Assembly: GCA_022819745.1 (NCBI GenBank) | Contig: JAJEGS010000014.1 | Span: 1 to 64,000, forward strand | Length of the DNA: 64,000 nucleotides | From: Candidatus Latescibacterota bacterium | GTDB taxonomy: Bacteria; Latescibacterota; UBA2968; UBA8231 | Direction: 5' to 3' | Part shown: in pieces, positions 41,018 through 50,177 of the stretch | Numbering within the stretch: position 1 is the first letter of the stretch | How the letters are laid out: each line of letters opens with the position of its first letter | Position numbers and translations under genes: made by a program | Notes under the pieces: model-generated | What the model saw: the letters and a program-made list of their open reading frames with translations, nothing else | Told to the model about the DNA's origin: nothing | The model's database searches: none

Positions 41018-42355
41018 ATGACTACTCAGCGCAACGTCCTATTCCTCATTGCCGACGACTGGAGCCGCATTGCCGATTGCTACGGCAATAGCGTCGTCCG
41101 CACGCCCCGCATTGACGCGTTCGCCCGCGAGGGCGCGGTCTTCGAGCAAGCCTTCTGCACCAGCCCTTCGTGCGCGGTCAGCCGCGCCTGCATCCTCACT
41201 GGATACCACAGCCACACCCACGGCCAGTACGGCCACTGCCACGGCATCCACGGCTTCTCCACACACCCCCACATTACCTCGACGCTCTCTGGCCTGAAGG
41301 CGCACGGCTACGCCACGGCTTGCATCGGCAAAAAGCACGTAGAACCACCTAGCGTGTATCCGTTTGACTTTGAGCCTGAAGTCAATGCCAGAAACGGCGT
41401 CGAATTGGCCCGCGCCGCACGCGACTTTTGGGCCGCTCATCCCAATCAGCCGTTCTACATGCACGTGGGGTTTACCGATCCCCACCGCGCGGGTCGGGGT
41501 TTTGGCAATGAGCGTCCCTACTCCAATGTACCGGAAACCCAGTACAGCCCCGACGACGTGGTGGTGCCGCCCTATCTGCCTGATGTGCCGGATGTGCGCG
41601 CCGACCTTGCCGAGTACTATCAGGCGGTCTCCCGCTTTGACTTTGGCGTGGGCTGTCTGCTCGACGCACTGGAGGAATCGGGCCGGGCCGACGAGACCTT
41701 GGTCATCGTTACTACCGACCACGCCATGCCCTTCCCCGGGGCCAAGGCATCTTTCTTCGACAGCGGCCACCACTGCCCCTTCATCCTGCGGGTACCGGGT
41801 ATCACTACCCCTGGTACCCGTAGTCAGTCGCTCATCAATTGGACCGATATCCGCCCCACGTTGCACGACTGGTGCGAAGTACCTGCCCCAGAGGATTTGC
41901 CCGGTCGTTCCCTCCTGCCGGGCCTAGCCGATCCGTCCGTCCCCGACTGGGAGTACACGTTCTTTTCGCACTGCTTTCACGAGGTAGTCGATTACAATCC
42001 CTATCGGGTATTGCGCGGACGGCGCTACAAATTCGTGCGCAACTTGGCCGCTGGTCTCACCACCATGCTGCCCACGGATCTATTCCGCTCGACCACGTGG
42101 ACGGCGGTGCGGCGCGACGCGATTCCCTCTATGGGCCAGCGTCCCACCCGCCACGTGATCACGCGGGAGCCCGAGGAGTTATACGATATAGAGGCCGATC
42201 CTACCGAAAGCGTCAATCGGATCGCCGACCCTGATTTGCAGGAGGTAGCCGCCCAAATGCGCGCCCAACTCTACCAGTTCCGCCGCGACACGGCTGACCC
42301 TTGGCTGGAAGTGGACTTTCAGGAAGGGCGCATTGATCGTCTTGAACCTAGGTGA
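41018..42355 (+). CDS. Sulfatase-like hydrolase
   Basis: Alkaline-phosphatase-fold enzyme of about 445 residues from ATG 41018. Metal Asp pair in FLIADDW (D13/D14), VIVTTDHAM and GHHCPFILRVP. The formylglycine site reads S-C52-A-V-S-R56, where the canonical pattern is C-x-P/A-x-R; the third position is Val, so maturation may be inefficient or the substrate may differ. No signal peptide. No anaerobic maturase is in the window. Confidence 0.8.
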   Translation: MTTQRNVLFLIADDWSRIADCYGNSVVRTPRIDAFAREGAVFEQAFCTSPSCAVSRACILTGYHSHTHGQYGHCHGIHGFSTHPHITSTLSGLKAHGYATACIGKKHVEPPSVYPFDFEPEVNARNGVELARAARDFWAAHPNQPFYMHVGFTDPHRAGRGFGNERPYSNVPETQYSPDDVVVPPYLPDVPDVRADLAEYYQAVSRFDFGVGCLLDALEESGRADETLVIVTTDHAMPFPGAKASFFDSGHHCPFILRVPGITTPGTRSQSLINWTDIRPTLHDWCEVPAPEDLPGRSLLPGLADPSVPDWEYTFFSHCFHEVVDYNPYRVLRGRRYKFVRNLAAGLTTMLPTDLFRSTTWTAVRRDAIPSMGQRPTRHVITREPEELYDIEADPTESVNRIADPDLQEVAAQMRAQLYQFRRDTADPWLEVDFQEGRIDRLEPR

Positions 42356-42474
42356 TTTAGTGGGGCCGCGAGCCAATCTACTCAAACTCATGCAATTGGC
42401 GGCAATTGACCGGGTATGAGCAGGTGTATTTTTTTATGCGAAAGCGAAGACGCCAACAAAGGAAGGCGGTTCCT

Positions 42475-44319
42475 ATGCTGCTTAATTGCATTTCACTCCG
42501 ATCCCTCTATCGAATAGGTTGCCTCATGGTTGTTTCCGCTGGACTTGCTGCGGCCGACACCTTGCCCGACGGGCCGGGCCTGCTCCTCGAAGACCGCGAC
42601 GGACGAGCCTATGTCGCCGTCCTCGGCTCCGAGGGGATTGTCGCCCGCAACGCCTCTGATGACGCCGACACTTGGGAGGTTGTTGCCGAAGGGCGCGTCC
42701 AAGGTCTGCAAATTGCTCCCGACGGGGATTTGTGGATAGCCCGCGACGACGAGGTACTGCGCTACCCGCGCCAAGGTGGCGAGCCGGTTTCTCGGACGCC
42801 TTCCTTCCTTGTCCAAGGGTCGCCGGGACCATTGCTGGCGACGCGGTGGGGCGATGTTTGGTGTGCCGGGTGCGGTGCTGTGCGTCGGGGTGATGCCATG
42901 TTCGAGGCCGCGCCGGTCGCCCCAACCGGATGGAAGATCACGCCGGTGTGCGACGATCCTTTCGGCAATGTGTGGGCTATTGCTGACGATGGTCACCGGC
43001 GAGATATAGCCGTCTTGACGGACCAACGTCCCCACGGCTGGCAGCGCCTCGACCTGCCCGCGAATCAACTTGCTGGCTCTTGGCAGGGTGCTGTCACCGA
43101 CGACGCTGGCTTTGTCTGGGTGGCCTTGGAGGCATCTGTCCTGCGCGTCGATCCCCGCTCGCCTGGACCTCATCGCTCCTTTGCCAACCCCGTTGATTCC
43201 CGCATCACCGCGATTGCGCGCGGCGGCGCTCAGGTCGTAGTCGGCTTTGCCGATGGCAGCTTGCGCGAACTGACTGTGAATGTCGATGATCCGCCGACTT
43301 GGCGGGAGGTTCAGGCAGGAGGAGATGGTCCGGTGCAGGCGCTGCTGCACGCTCGCTCTGGCAGTCTTTGGGTGTTGAGGGCGGGGAAAGTCCAGCGTCT
43401 CGCCGACCTTGAGCAGCCTTGGCACGAGCACTGGGACGAGCAGCCGAAGATGCCGGCGGGCAACCACGACCACATCTTTGCCCGCATTGGGGACCGTCTG
43501 TACACCGCCGGGGGCAAGACCTTCTTCGGCTGGCCCGCGTCGGAGTGGGTAAACCTCGACCACGTGTGGTCCTACCACATCCCCTCGGGCACGTGGCGCG
43601 TGGAGCCGCCCATGCTGGAACCGGGCAAGGCTTATTCCGGCATCGCCGCTCTCGACGACGAGTTATGGCTCTTGGGAGGTCTCTTCCGCGCTGGCGGTGG
43701 GACGCGGGCGACGGAGACCGTCGAAATTTTTGATCCTAGTACGCGGAGTTATCGCCTCGGCCCGCCGCTACCGCGCAAAGCAGGGCAAGTGGTGGCCCTT
43801 ACTGTCAACGACCGGTTGTACGCCGTGGGCGGTGCCGACGACGAAAGTCCGACGACAGAAGTACTGAGCATTGGAGTTGGGGAGACGAGTTGGCGGGTTG
43901 ATGCCCCTGCGCCCGGCCCGGTGTTTCAGGCGAGCGGCTGCGTTCTGGACGGCAAAATCTACATTGCCGCAGGACCCGCGTCCCAATGCCCGGGCCTGTT
44001 TGTCTATGACCCCGAGCAAGATAGTTGGAGCCAAATTGAGCATCCGTCGCGGCCTCCCGGCGCTCCCCTGTGTACGGCCTTCAACGGCAGCGTCTGGGTC
44101 ATGGGAGGACGAGGGGCCAAAAGCGGCCAGACGGCGAGTTTTGCCTACACACCGGCTACCGGCCAGTGGCATCGCGGTCCCGACTTGCCCTCGCCGGTTA
44201 GCTGGGCTGCGGCTGCTGTTGTCAACGGTCGCCTGCTGATCGCCGGTGGTGCGTACCGCGACGAGCGGGTCGGCGATTACTTCAATACCGACCGCGTGTT
44301 CCTGCTGCGCGATAGATAA
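42475..44319 (+). CDS. Secreted protein with kelch repeats
   Basis: Signal peptide from ATG 42475 (GCLMVVSAGLAAADT), preceded by AAAGGAAGG. Residues about 30-330 form a beta-propeller-like region with loose repeats (GDLWIARDDEVLRY, GFVWVALEASVLRVD). The C-terminal 280 residues contain kelch repeats (LYTAGGKTF, LWLLGGLFR, LYAVGGAD, IYIAAGPAS, VWVMGGRG, LLIAGGAY). Probably binds glycans or proteins in the periplasm. The TonB receptor gene follows after a 210-base spacer in which I see no gene. Confidence 0.7.
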   Translation: MLLNCISLRSLYRIGCLMVVSAGLAAADTLPDGPGLLLEDRDGRAYVAVLGSEGIVARNASDDADTWEVVAEGRVQGLQIAPDGDLWIARDDEVLRYPRQGGEPVSRTPSFLVQGSPGPLLATRWGDVWCAGCGAVRRGDAMFEAAPVAPTGWKITPVCDDPFGNVWAIADDGHRRDIAVLTDQRPHGWQRLDLPANQLAGSWQGAVTDDAGFVWVALEASVLRVDPRSPGPHRSFANPVDSRITAIARGGAQVVVGFADGSLRELTVNVDDPPTWREVQAGGDGPVQALLHARSGSLWVLRAGKVQRLADLEQPWHEHWDEQPKMPAGNHDHIFARIGDRLYTAGGKTFFGWPASEWVNLDHVWSYHIPSGTWRVEPPMLEPGKAYSGIAALDDELWLLGGLFRAGGGTRATETVEIFDPSTRSYRLGPPLPRKAGQVVALTVNDRLYAVGGADDESPTTEVLSIGVGETSWRVDAPAPGPVFQASGCVLDGKIYIAAGPASQCPGLFVYDPEQDSWSQIEHPSRPPGAPLCTAFNGSVWVMGGRGAKSGQTASFAYTPATGQWHRGPDLPSPVSWAAAAVVNGRLLIAGGAYRDERVGDYFNTDRVFLLRDR

Positions 44320-44529
44320 CCCTCAAGGCTGCGGCAACTGCTTTTCGACGCCGACGCCAGGCGTCAAACTAAGTTGGACTCCATTCGGTGCAACGCCGCT
44401 CGTCCGTTTGATTTTTGTTCTGGTAATGACGATTTTTGCGTTTAAGGCGGTCCCGTTAGGCTATCCACAGAAATATGAGCGGCCTGATGGTCGTTATCTC
44501 CCGATAAATCCGATAAGGAGAAATAGATA

Positions 44530-46905
44530 ATGCGCATTATGGTCTATCTGTCGATGCTAGCGACTTTGCTAGTCGTCTATCCTGTAACAGCCCAGCCAGC
44601 AGCTCAGCTAAGTGGCAAGATAACCGACGCGGTCTCCGGCGAACCACTGCCCGGGGCCAACATTCGCCTCGTCGATACCCTGCTGGGGGCGGTCACGGAT
44701 TTGGAAGGTCAGTTCGTATTGCCGGCCGTGCCTGCGGGCACCCACCAAGTGGAAATTAGTATGATTGGTTATGCCGCTCGCACCGAGACTTTGCAGGTGG
44801 TCTCGGGCGAGCAAGCCCACTTGACCGCCGCCCTGACTCCCAGCCCCGTACACATGGGCGAAATGCTGATCCAAGCCGACCGGGCCTTTTCTGCGGCCTC
44901 CTCGCGGGCGGTGCGCCAATTTGATCTACAAACCCGGCCCAATCGCACAGCTCATCAGATGCTGCAATTGGCCCCCGGCCTCATCATCGCCCAACACGCT
45001 GGCGGCGGCAAAGCCGAACAGATTTTTCTGCGCGGTTTTGACGCTGACCACGGCACGGATGTGGCCATCTCGGTGGATGGGGTGCCCGTGAATATGGTCT
45101 CCCACGGCCACGGGCAAGGCTACGCCGACCTGCACTTTCTCATTCCCGAAGTCGTCGAGCAACTGGACGTCAAGAAAGGTCCGTACTTCGCCGAATTCGG
45201 CAATCTGGCTACGGCCGGGGCCGTCGCCTATCGCACCCGCGACCACCTCGACGGCAACGTTATTCAACTCGAAGGGGGTGGGTTCAATACGGCCGAGTAC
45301 ACCATGCTCTATCAGATTCCGCTGGCCGATACCGAGCAAAGTGCCTATTTCGCGGGCAAGTACTACCGCACCAATGGCCCGGTCAAGCGGCCTCAGGGCC
45401 TGCAACGCCTCAATCTCTTCGGCAAGTACCACAACCACCTCTCCGACCGCTCCACCCTTACCTTGACCACCAGCGGGTTTAGTTCGGCTTGGGACGCCTC
45501 TGGGCAGATTCCACAACGGGCCGTAGAACAGGGCCTCATTGACCGCTGGGGTGCTATTGATGATCTGGAAGGAGGCACCACCGGCCGCCAAGATTTCCAC
45601 GTCAATTTCCACGTTGAAGAGGCCGGCACGAGCACCTTTGATCTGCAGGCCTACTTGGTTAGCTATCAGTTTAAGCTGTTTTCCAACTTCACCTTCTTCC
45701 TCGACGACCCCGAGCGCGGCGACACCATCGAACAGACCGATGATCGCCAAGTTACCGGGATCAACAGCCGGTATTCCTTCTTCCACAAGTGGGGCCCGTA
45801 CTTGGCTCATACCTCGATAGGGGGCGGCCTGCGCGCTGATAATGCGGCCGTGGGTTTGTGGAAAAGCCCCGACCGCCAACGCCTAGCGTCGCTGGTCAAT
45901 GCCGATGTGGTGGAGCGCAACCTGTTCCTGTGGGTCCAAGAGGAACTTGCCCTCACCCCGCGCTTGAAAATGATCTTGGGGCTGCGCGGCGATTATTTCA
46001 CCTTCAATGTTGACGACCACCGCGAGGGGTACCCCAGCGAGTTGCCCCACGCTTCGGGCTTTGCCCAAGCCTCCATACTCAGCCCGAAAGCAACCTTGGT
46101 GTATAGCCCTAGCCGCGTCGTGGATCTTTTTGCCAATGTCGGCACCGGCTTCCATTCCAACGACGCCCGCAACAACGTCATCGACGCCCGGGCCTCGCAA
46201 ATTCGTCGGGTCATGCGGCGCGATGGGCACAGCGAGGCCGACGTTGCCGTTGAGTTAGCGGGACGCTACATCGATCCGGGCCACCTTGAAGAAGGGACCT
46301 TGCCGCGGGCGGTGGGAGCCGAAACCGGCCTGCGGACTCGGTTGTTTGAGCGGTTGAACGTGGGGGCGGCCCTGTGGTGGCTGGATCTGGAGAGCGAATT
46401 TGTTTTTGTCGGCGATGCTGGCACTACCGAGGCTAGCGGAAGAACCCGGCGAGTGGGGCTGGATCTGGAAGCCCGTCTGCAACTGCATCAGTGGCTGTGG
46501 GCCGATGTGGACCTCAATCTCGCCCGTGGTGAGGCCGTGGACGAACCCGACGACGCCAATGAGATCCCGCTGGCCCCCCAACGGACCTCTACCGGAGGCT
46601 TGACTTGGTACCATCCCAATGGCTTGGAAGGCGGCTTCCGCTACCGCCACATCGGCGACCGGCCCGCCAACGAGGACGGCAGTATCACGGCCGATGGCTA
46701 CACTGTCGTCGATCTCAACGGAGCCTATCGCCTCGGGGCTTGGCGGTTTAATCTGGGCGTAGAGAACGTGCTGAATACAACGTGGAACGAGGCGCAATTC
46801 GACACTGAATCGCGGCTGCGGAACGAAGAGGAACCTGTTTCGGAGATCCACTTCACCCCAGGGAATCCCGTCAATTTGTGGCTGGGGGCGAGTTTTTCGT
46901 TCTAA
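44530..46905 (+). CDS. TonB-dependent outer-membrane receptor
   Basis: 791 residues. Signal peptide (cleavage near VTAQP), CarboxypepD-regulatory-like domain about 27-105 (LSGKITDAVSGEPLPGANIRL), plug with FLRGFDADHGTDVAISVDG and SHGHGQGYADLHF, then barrel ending in GASFSF. The N-terminal extension is typical of Bacteroidota-like receptors. The His-rich plug loop is a feature of a known subfamily whose substrate is unclear. Preceded by AAGGAG. Confidence 0.9.
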   Translation: MRIMVYLSMLATLLVVYPVTAQPAAQLSGKITDAVSGEPLPGANIRLVDTLLGAVTDLEGQFVLPAVPAGTHQVEISMIGYAARTETLQVVSGEQAHLTAALTPSPVHMGEMLIQADRAFSAASSRAVRQFDLQTRPNRTAHQMLQLAPGLIIAQHAGGGKAEQIFLRGFDADHGTDVAISVDGVPVNMVSHGHGQGYADLHFLIPEVVEQLDVKKGPYFAEFGNLATAGAVAYRTRDHLDGNVIQLEGGGFNTAEYTMLYQIPLADTEQSAYFAGKYYRTNGPVKRPQGLQRLNLFGKYHNHLSDRSTLTLTTSGFSSAWDASGQIPQRAVEQGLIDRWGAIDDLEGGTTGRQDFHVNFHVEEAGTSTFDLQAYLVSYQFKLFSNFTFFLDDPERGDTIEQTDDRQVTGINSRYSFFHKWGPYLAHTSIGGGLRADNAAVGLWKSPDRQRLASLVNADVVERNLFLWVQEELALTPRLKMILGLRGDYFTFNVDDHREGYPSELPHASGFAQASILSPKATLVYSPSRVVDLFANVGTGFHSNDARNNVIDARASQIRRVMRRDGHSEADVAVELAGRYIDPGHLEEGTLPRAVGAETGLRTRLFERLNVGAALWWLDLESEFVFVGDAGTTEASGRTRRVGLDLEARLQLHQWLWADVDLNLARGEAVDEPDDANEIPLAPQRTSTGGLTWYHPNGLEGGFRYRHIGDRPANEDGSITADGYTVVDLNGAYRLGAWRFNLGVENVLNTTWNEAQFDTESRLRNEEEPVSEIHFTPGNPVNLWLGASFSF

Positions 46906-47222
46906 GTGCGGAACAGAAATTGGCTCCTGTTCATCCGGGGGAAGTCTTGTTGGAAGAGTTCCTCAAGCCGATGAATCTCAGTCAGAACCACCTCGCGCTT
47001 TCCATCGGCGTACCACCCCGACGTATCAATGAGATCGTGTTAGGGAAAAGAGGCATTACTGCTGATACCGCTCTGAGACTCGCTCGCTACTTCAACATGT
47101 CCCCCCAATTCTGGATGGGCATTCAGATGGACTATGCACTTGATGTAGCAGAAGACGAACTAGCGGACCGCTTGGAGCGAGAGGTGCGGCCGCGCCTAGA
47201 GAGAGGGGCGGGGAAGACTTAG
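46878..47222 (+). CDS. HigA-like addiction-module antitoxin
   Basis: HigA signature in VHPGEVLLEEFLKPMNLSQN, then HTH SIGVPPRRINEIVLGKRGIT. No higB toxin precedes it; the gene instead overlaps the TonB receptor end by 28 bases if the GTG at 46878 is used. A TTG at 46919 (MAPVHPGE) is an alternative that would give a typical HigA N terminus and no overlap. It may be an orphan antitoxin or regulator. Confidence 0.8.
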   Translation: MAGGEFFVLSAEQKLAPVHPGEVLLEEFLKPMNLSQNHLALSIGVPPRRINEIVLGKRGITADTALRLARYFNMSPQFWMGIQMDYALDVAEDELADRLEREVRPRLERGAGKT

Positions 47223-47229
47223 GGGCGGA

Positions 47230-48180
47230 ATGCGGTCGTTGAGTATTCAAGGTCTACCTGACAAGAGAAGGCAGAAAGTCCTCGTCCACGATTGGCCTGA
47301 GCCGGAGGGACCAACCGGCAATGAAGTCAAAACCGAGACGATCTACTCCGGGATAACAAACGGCACGGAACGCAATCAACTGATTGGCGGCAATTACGCT
47401 CCCAAAGATGAACAACTGCCCACCGGTGGCAACGGCTACCAAAATGTGGGACGGGTGATCGAGGTGGGGCCCGATGTTAGCGAACTACAGATTGGGGATG
47501 TGTTGTATATGAGTGCCGTCCACGCAGAGTACGTCGTGATGCCAGAAGATGGCTTGCTCATCAAGCTGCCCGACTCGATCGACCGCAAGGAGGCGACGCT
47601 TTTTGGGATGACTAGTGTCGCCATGCGCACCTGCTGCAATGCCGAGTTGCAGATGGGGGAACGGGTGTTGATCGTGGGGGCTGGCATCATCGGTCAGGTC
47701 GCCGCACAGATTGCTACTGGCATGGGAGCGTGCGTCGCGCTTTGCGACATCAATGCCAACCGTCTGGAGATTGCCGAGCAGATTGGTGCGGCTGAGACCG
47801 TGCTGAATGTTGCAGGGGACGGATGGGGAAAAGAAATCGCCGACGGGACGTTCGATGCGGTGATTGACTTTGCCGGCGTACCGGGCATGGAGGATCAGCT
47901 TATCAGTGCTGTGCGCCAGCGCGGCCGGGTTGTATTCATCGCTGGACGAGACAAAGTGACCTATACCTTTAACCTCGGTCAGGGACGCGAGATTGAGCTA
48001 AAGCAAAACAGTCATTTTGATCGCGATGACCTGCAGAATCTGTGTCGTCTGGTCGATCGAGGGTTGGTGAAGATTGCGCCCTTAATCCGCGATGTCGTCC
48101 CGGTGAGCGCGGCCAAGCGCATTTATGACACATTGCGGGATGCACCCGATGAATTGTTGGGGACGGTATTTGTATGGTGA
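47230..48180 (+). CDS. Medium-chain dehydrogenase/reductase (zinc-independent type)
   Basis: 316 residues with GroES-like N domain (GGNGYQNVGRVIEVGPDV) and NAD(P) Rossmann motif VLIVGAGIIGQVAAQIA. The catalytic-zinc Cys/His set of alcohol dehydrogenases is not visible, and the structural four-Cys loop is absent, so it is closer to quinone-oxidoreductase or threonine-dehydrogenase-like members. It begins 7 bases after the HigA-like gene. Confidence 0.75.
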   Translation: MRSLSIQGLPDKRRQKVLVHDWPEPEGPTGNEVKTETIYSGITNGTERNQLIGGNYAPKDEQLPTGGNGYQNVGRVIEVGPDVSELQIGDVLYMSAVHAEYVVMPEDGLLIKLPDSIDRKEATLFGMTSVAMRTCCNAELQMGERVLIVGAGIIGQVAAQIATGMGACVALCDINANRLEIAEQIGAAETVLNVAGDGWGKEIADGTFDAVIDFAGVPGMEDQLISAVRQRGRVVFIAGRDKVTYTFNLGQGREIELKQNSHFDRDDLQNLCRLVDRGLVKIAPLIRDVVPVSAAKRIYDTLRDAPDELLGTVFVW

Positions 48181-48207
48181 GGGGGTTTGGTTGGCTCTCC
48201 GCTCGTT

Positions 48208-48654
48208 ATGGCTGATCTACTCTCGCACGAGCCGACCGAGTATCGCTGCCCGTTTTGCGCCATCGCAGGCGGCGCGGAATCCGAGTTCACGGCTTGGCGG
48301 GACGAGCATGTTCTGGTGCAGATTGCACTGCACTGGAGTCCGGCCAACCCCGGCAAGGCGCTGGTGATCCCGCTGGCGCACATTGAGAACGTCTACACGC
48401 TGCCCGACGAGTTGGCCGGCCGCATCGCCCATATGGTTCGTCGCGTGGCGGTCGCCATCCGCACCGGGTATCCCTGCGACGGCGTGACAGTGCGGCAAAA
48501 CAACGAGCCGGCCGGCGGCCAAGACGTCTGGCATCTGCACACGCACGTGATCCCGCGGTACACTGGTGATGGAATGTATATGGGAGTACCCGTGCGGGCC
48601 GACGACCGCGACCGTGCGCGCTATGCAGTCCGCCTGCGCGAGCTTCTCAGGTAG
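48208..48654 (+). CDS. HIT-family hydrolase
   Basis: Histidine-triad motif VWHLHTHVIPR near residue 113, with zinc-type CPFC near the N terminus (YRCPFCAIAGG). Family members hydrolyse nucleotide conjugates such as AMP-lysine or Ap4A. ATG at 48208 (MADLLSHEP) preferred over TTG at 48187. Confidence 0.8.
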   Translation: MADLLSHEPTEYRCPFCAIAGGAESEFTAWRDEHVLVQIALHWSPANPGKALVIPLAHIENVYTLPDELAGRIAHMVRRVAVAIRTGYPCDGVTVRQNNEPAGGQDVWHLHTHVIPRYTGDGMYMGVPVRADDRDRARYAVRLRELLR

Positions 48655-48997
48655 GACGCTGGCAGAGGCGGCAAGGGTATGACTCGTCAGGGCGCGACGA
48701 CCCGCTTGAGTTGATCTTCGAAATTGTCGCTCATTCTATATATCCATCTGATGGGGATCGGCGGCGAAATGGCGTGAGTTGCTACTTCAAGATGACTAAA
48801 TACTAACTAACTACTAATTTAGCCAAAATTAGTAATTAGTACAAGCGACGGTCTTGTGCGAGCGCATCGTGTTGGGTGAGGCGTTGGAGTTGCTTGGGTT
48901 ACTCGAAGAGCTTAACGTGGAATTGATGTTGCAGCGTAAGAAAATGCCATTGTCCATAGAAAAGGAATGACCAAGGGACGAATGCAGACGAGCCAAC
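48655..48997. other. Intergenic region with a 15-base inverted repeat
   Basis: ACTAACTACTAATTT (48806-48820) is inverted as AAATTAGTAATTAGT (48826-48840) with one mismatch and a 5-base spacer. The remainder is AT-rich. A short frame at 48854-48970 (VLGEALELLGLLEELNVEL) looks like the C-terminal piece of a protein but has no clear start. No full gene is supported here. Confidence 0.45.
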
Positions 48998-49738
48998 ATG
49001 AAGTCGCATAAATTCATTGACTATACATATCTGGAGATTAAGTCTCTTATTGACGCTGGATGTTCGGCGATCGTACCCACTGGATGCACAGAGCAGCAAG
49101 GGCCACATTTGGCGGTGGATTTCGACACTTGGTTTGCGGAGACGGTTGCCTTGGAAGCTGCAGAGTATATGGCGCGCTGTTACAACGTCCGTGCTTTGGT
49201 TTTGCCGGCTATGCCATTTGGACCCACGCCCGAACATCGGGGCTTCGGCTCAGGCTACGTCAACATCCCGCACTCGGTTCACGAACAGTGTGTCTATTTC
49301 GTCCTTGAATCACTTGCAGAGCAAGGCTTCGATACCATCGTTGTCTGGCGCGGCTGCGGCGAGCATCGACTAAAGGAGGCAATGGACAGGTTCAACGCGA
49401 AATTTCGCTCTTCATGCGTGGCCTATCTTCCCCCTTTGCCGTACCATGACATTTGGTGCCGTGTAGCTGATCCAAGTGTCTTAGGTGGACACGCCGACAG
49501 CTTCACGACCTCAATCGCCCTGCATCGGCGTCCAGACACAGTCCGACTTGACAGGATTCCGTCAACTAGCTCAAGGGAGGTGGACTGGGACGATCCGCAT
49601 CTCGATTTCACGAAATACTCAGACACCGGTGTCATAGGCGACGCGACTCAAGCGAGTGCCGAGTTGGGACGCAGACTGTGGCAAGAAGTGGTATCGACCA
49701 CGGCAGCGATATTTAGAGATTGTGGCTTGGACAGATGA
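48998..49738 (+). CDS. Creatininase/creatinine-amidohydrolase family protein with divergent ligands
   Basis: 246 residues with the family N terminus IVPTGCTEQQGPHLAVDFDTW. Classical members read TEQHGPHL, where the His after EQ binds metal; here it is Gln. The later motif GHADSFTTS resembles GHAGEFETS but lacks its Glu. Several metal ligands are thus altered, so either the protein acts differently or it is inactive. Its start is preceded by GGAATGACCAAGG. Confidence 0.7.
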   Translation: MKSHKFIDYTYLEIKSLIDAGCSAIVPTGCTEQQGPHLAVDFDTWFAETVALEAAEYMARCYNVRALVLPAMPFGPTPEHRGFGSGYVNIPHSVHEQCVYFVLESLAEQGFDTIVVWRGCGEHRLKEAMDRFNAKFRSSCVAYLPPLPYHDIWCRVADPSVLGGHADSFTTSIALHRRPDTVRLDRIPSTSSREVDWDDPHLDFTKYSDTGVIGDATQASAELGRRLWQEVVSTTAAIFRDCGLDR

Positions 49739-50177
49739 GTCAATAGCTCTTTGTGGAGAATCGCACTCCGCCTAATAGCACGGTTTGCGCTACGTCGCTG
49801 CGCTCCTTAGCCCTGTTGGGCACCTGCGCTATTTCGACGAATTCAAAGCCTACAGAGGCCTGTCCAAATCACCCCACCCCCGCCTCGCCCAAAGCCCGCA
49901 CTAGTTCGGGGGCCGCTCTCGCTGAAAGGCTAACCGTACTGGGCATCCTGCAGAAGGACCTGCAAACTACCTTGAGGGGGCTTGCCTTCCCCCTTGCGCG
50001 TATTCAGCGCATTGACGATAACCTCAATAAGGAGCCTAATTGGTAGATAGGGCGCGCTTGGGAAATGGGGCTCGGATCGGTCTTCTGAGATCAACCTCAG
50101 CGTCGAACGAGAAAGGTAGAAATGATTGCGATGGGTGGATATCGTGTAGCACGGCAGTGTATACCCCTTAGACCACT
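49739..50177. other. Intergenic region with a gene fragment and GC-rich hairpins
   Basis: Contains the fragment listed separately at 49869-49934 and a hairpin GGGGG/CCCCC around CTTGCCTT near 49975-49993. Nothing else in these 440 bases looks like a gene or RNA. A promoter for the sce7726-type gene presumably lies near its right end. Confidence 0.5.
49869..49934 (-). pseudogene. C-terminal fragment of a paralogue of the gene at 56424
   Basis: On the minus strand 21 residues ending in a stop contain AAPELVRALGEA, identical to residues near the C terminus of the 56424-57782 protein, and both end in a Gly-rich tail. No further upstream homology was seen. It marks a decayed duplicate at the left edge of the defence-like island. 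Confidence 0.65.

Noticed and set aside
44246..44530. 94-residue frame with a hydrophobic segment after the kelch gene
   Set aside because: Half overlaps the kelch gene in another frame, no ribosome-binding site, and no family resemblance.
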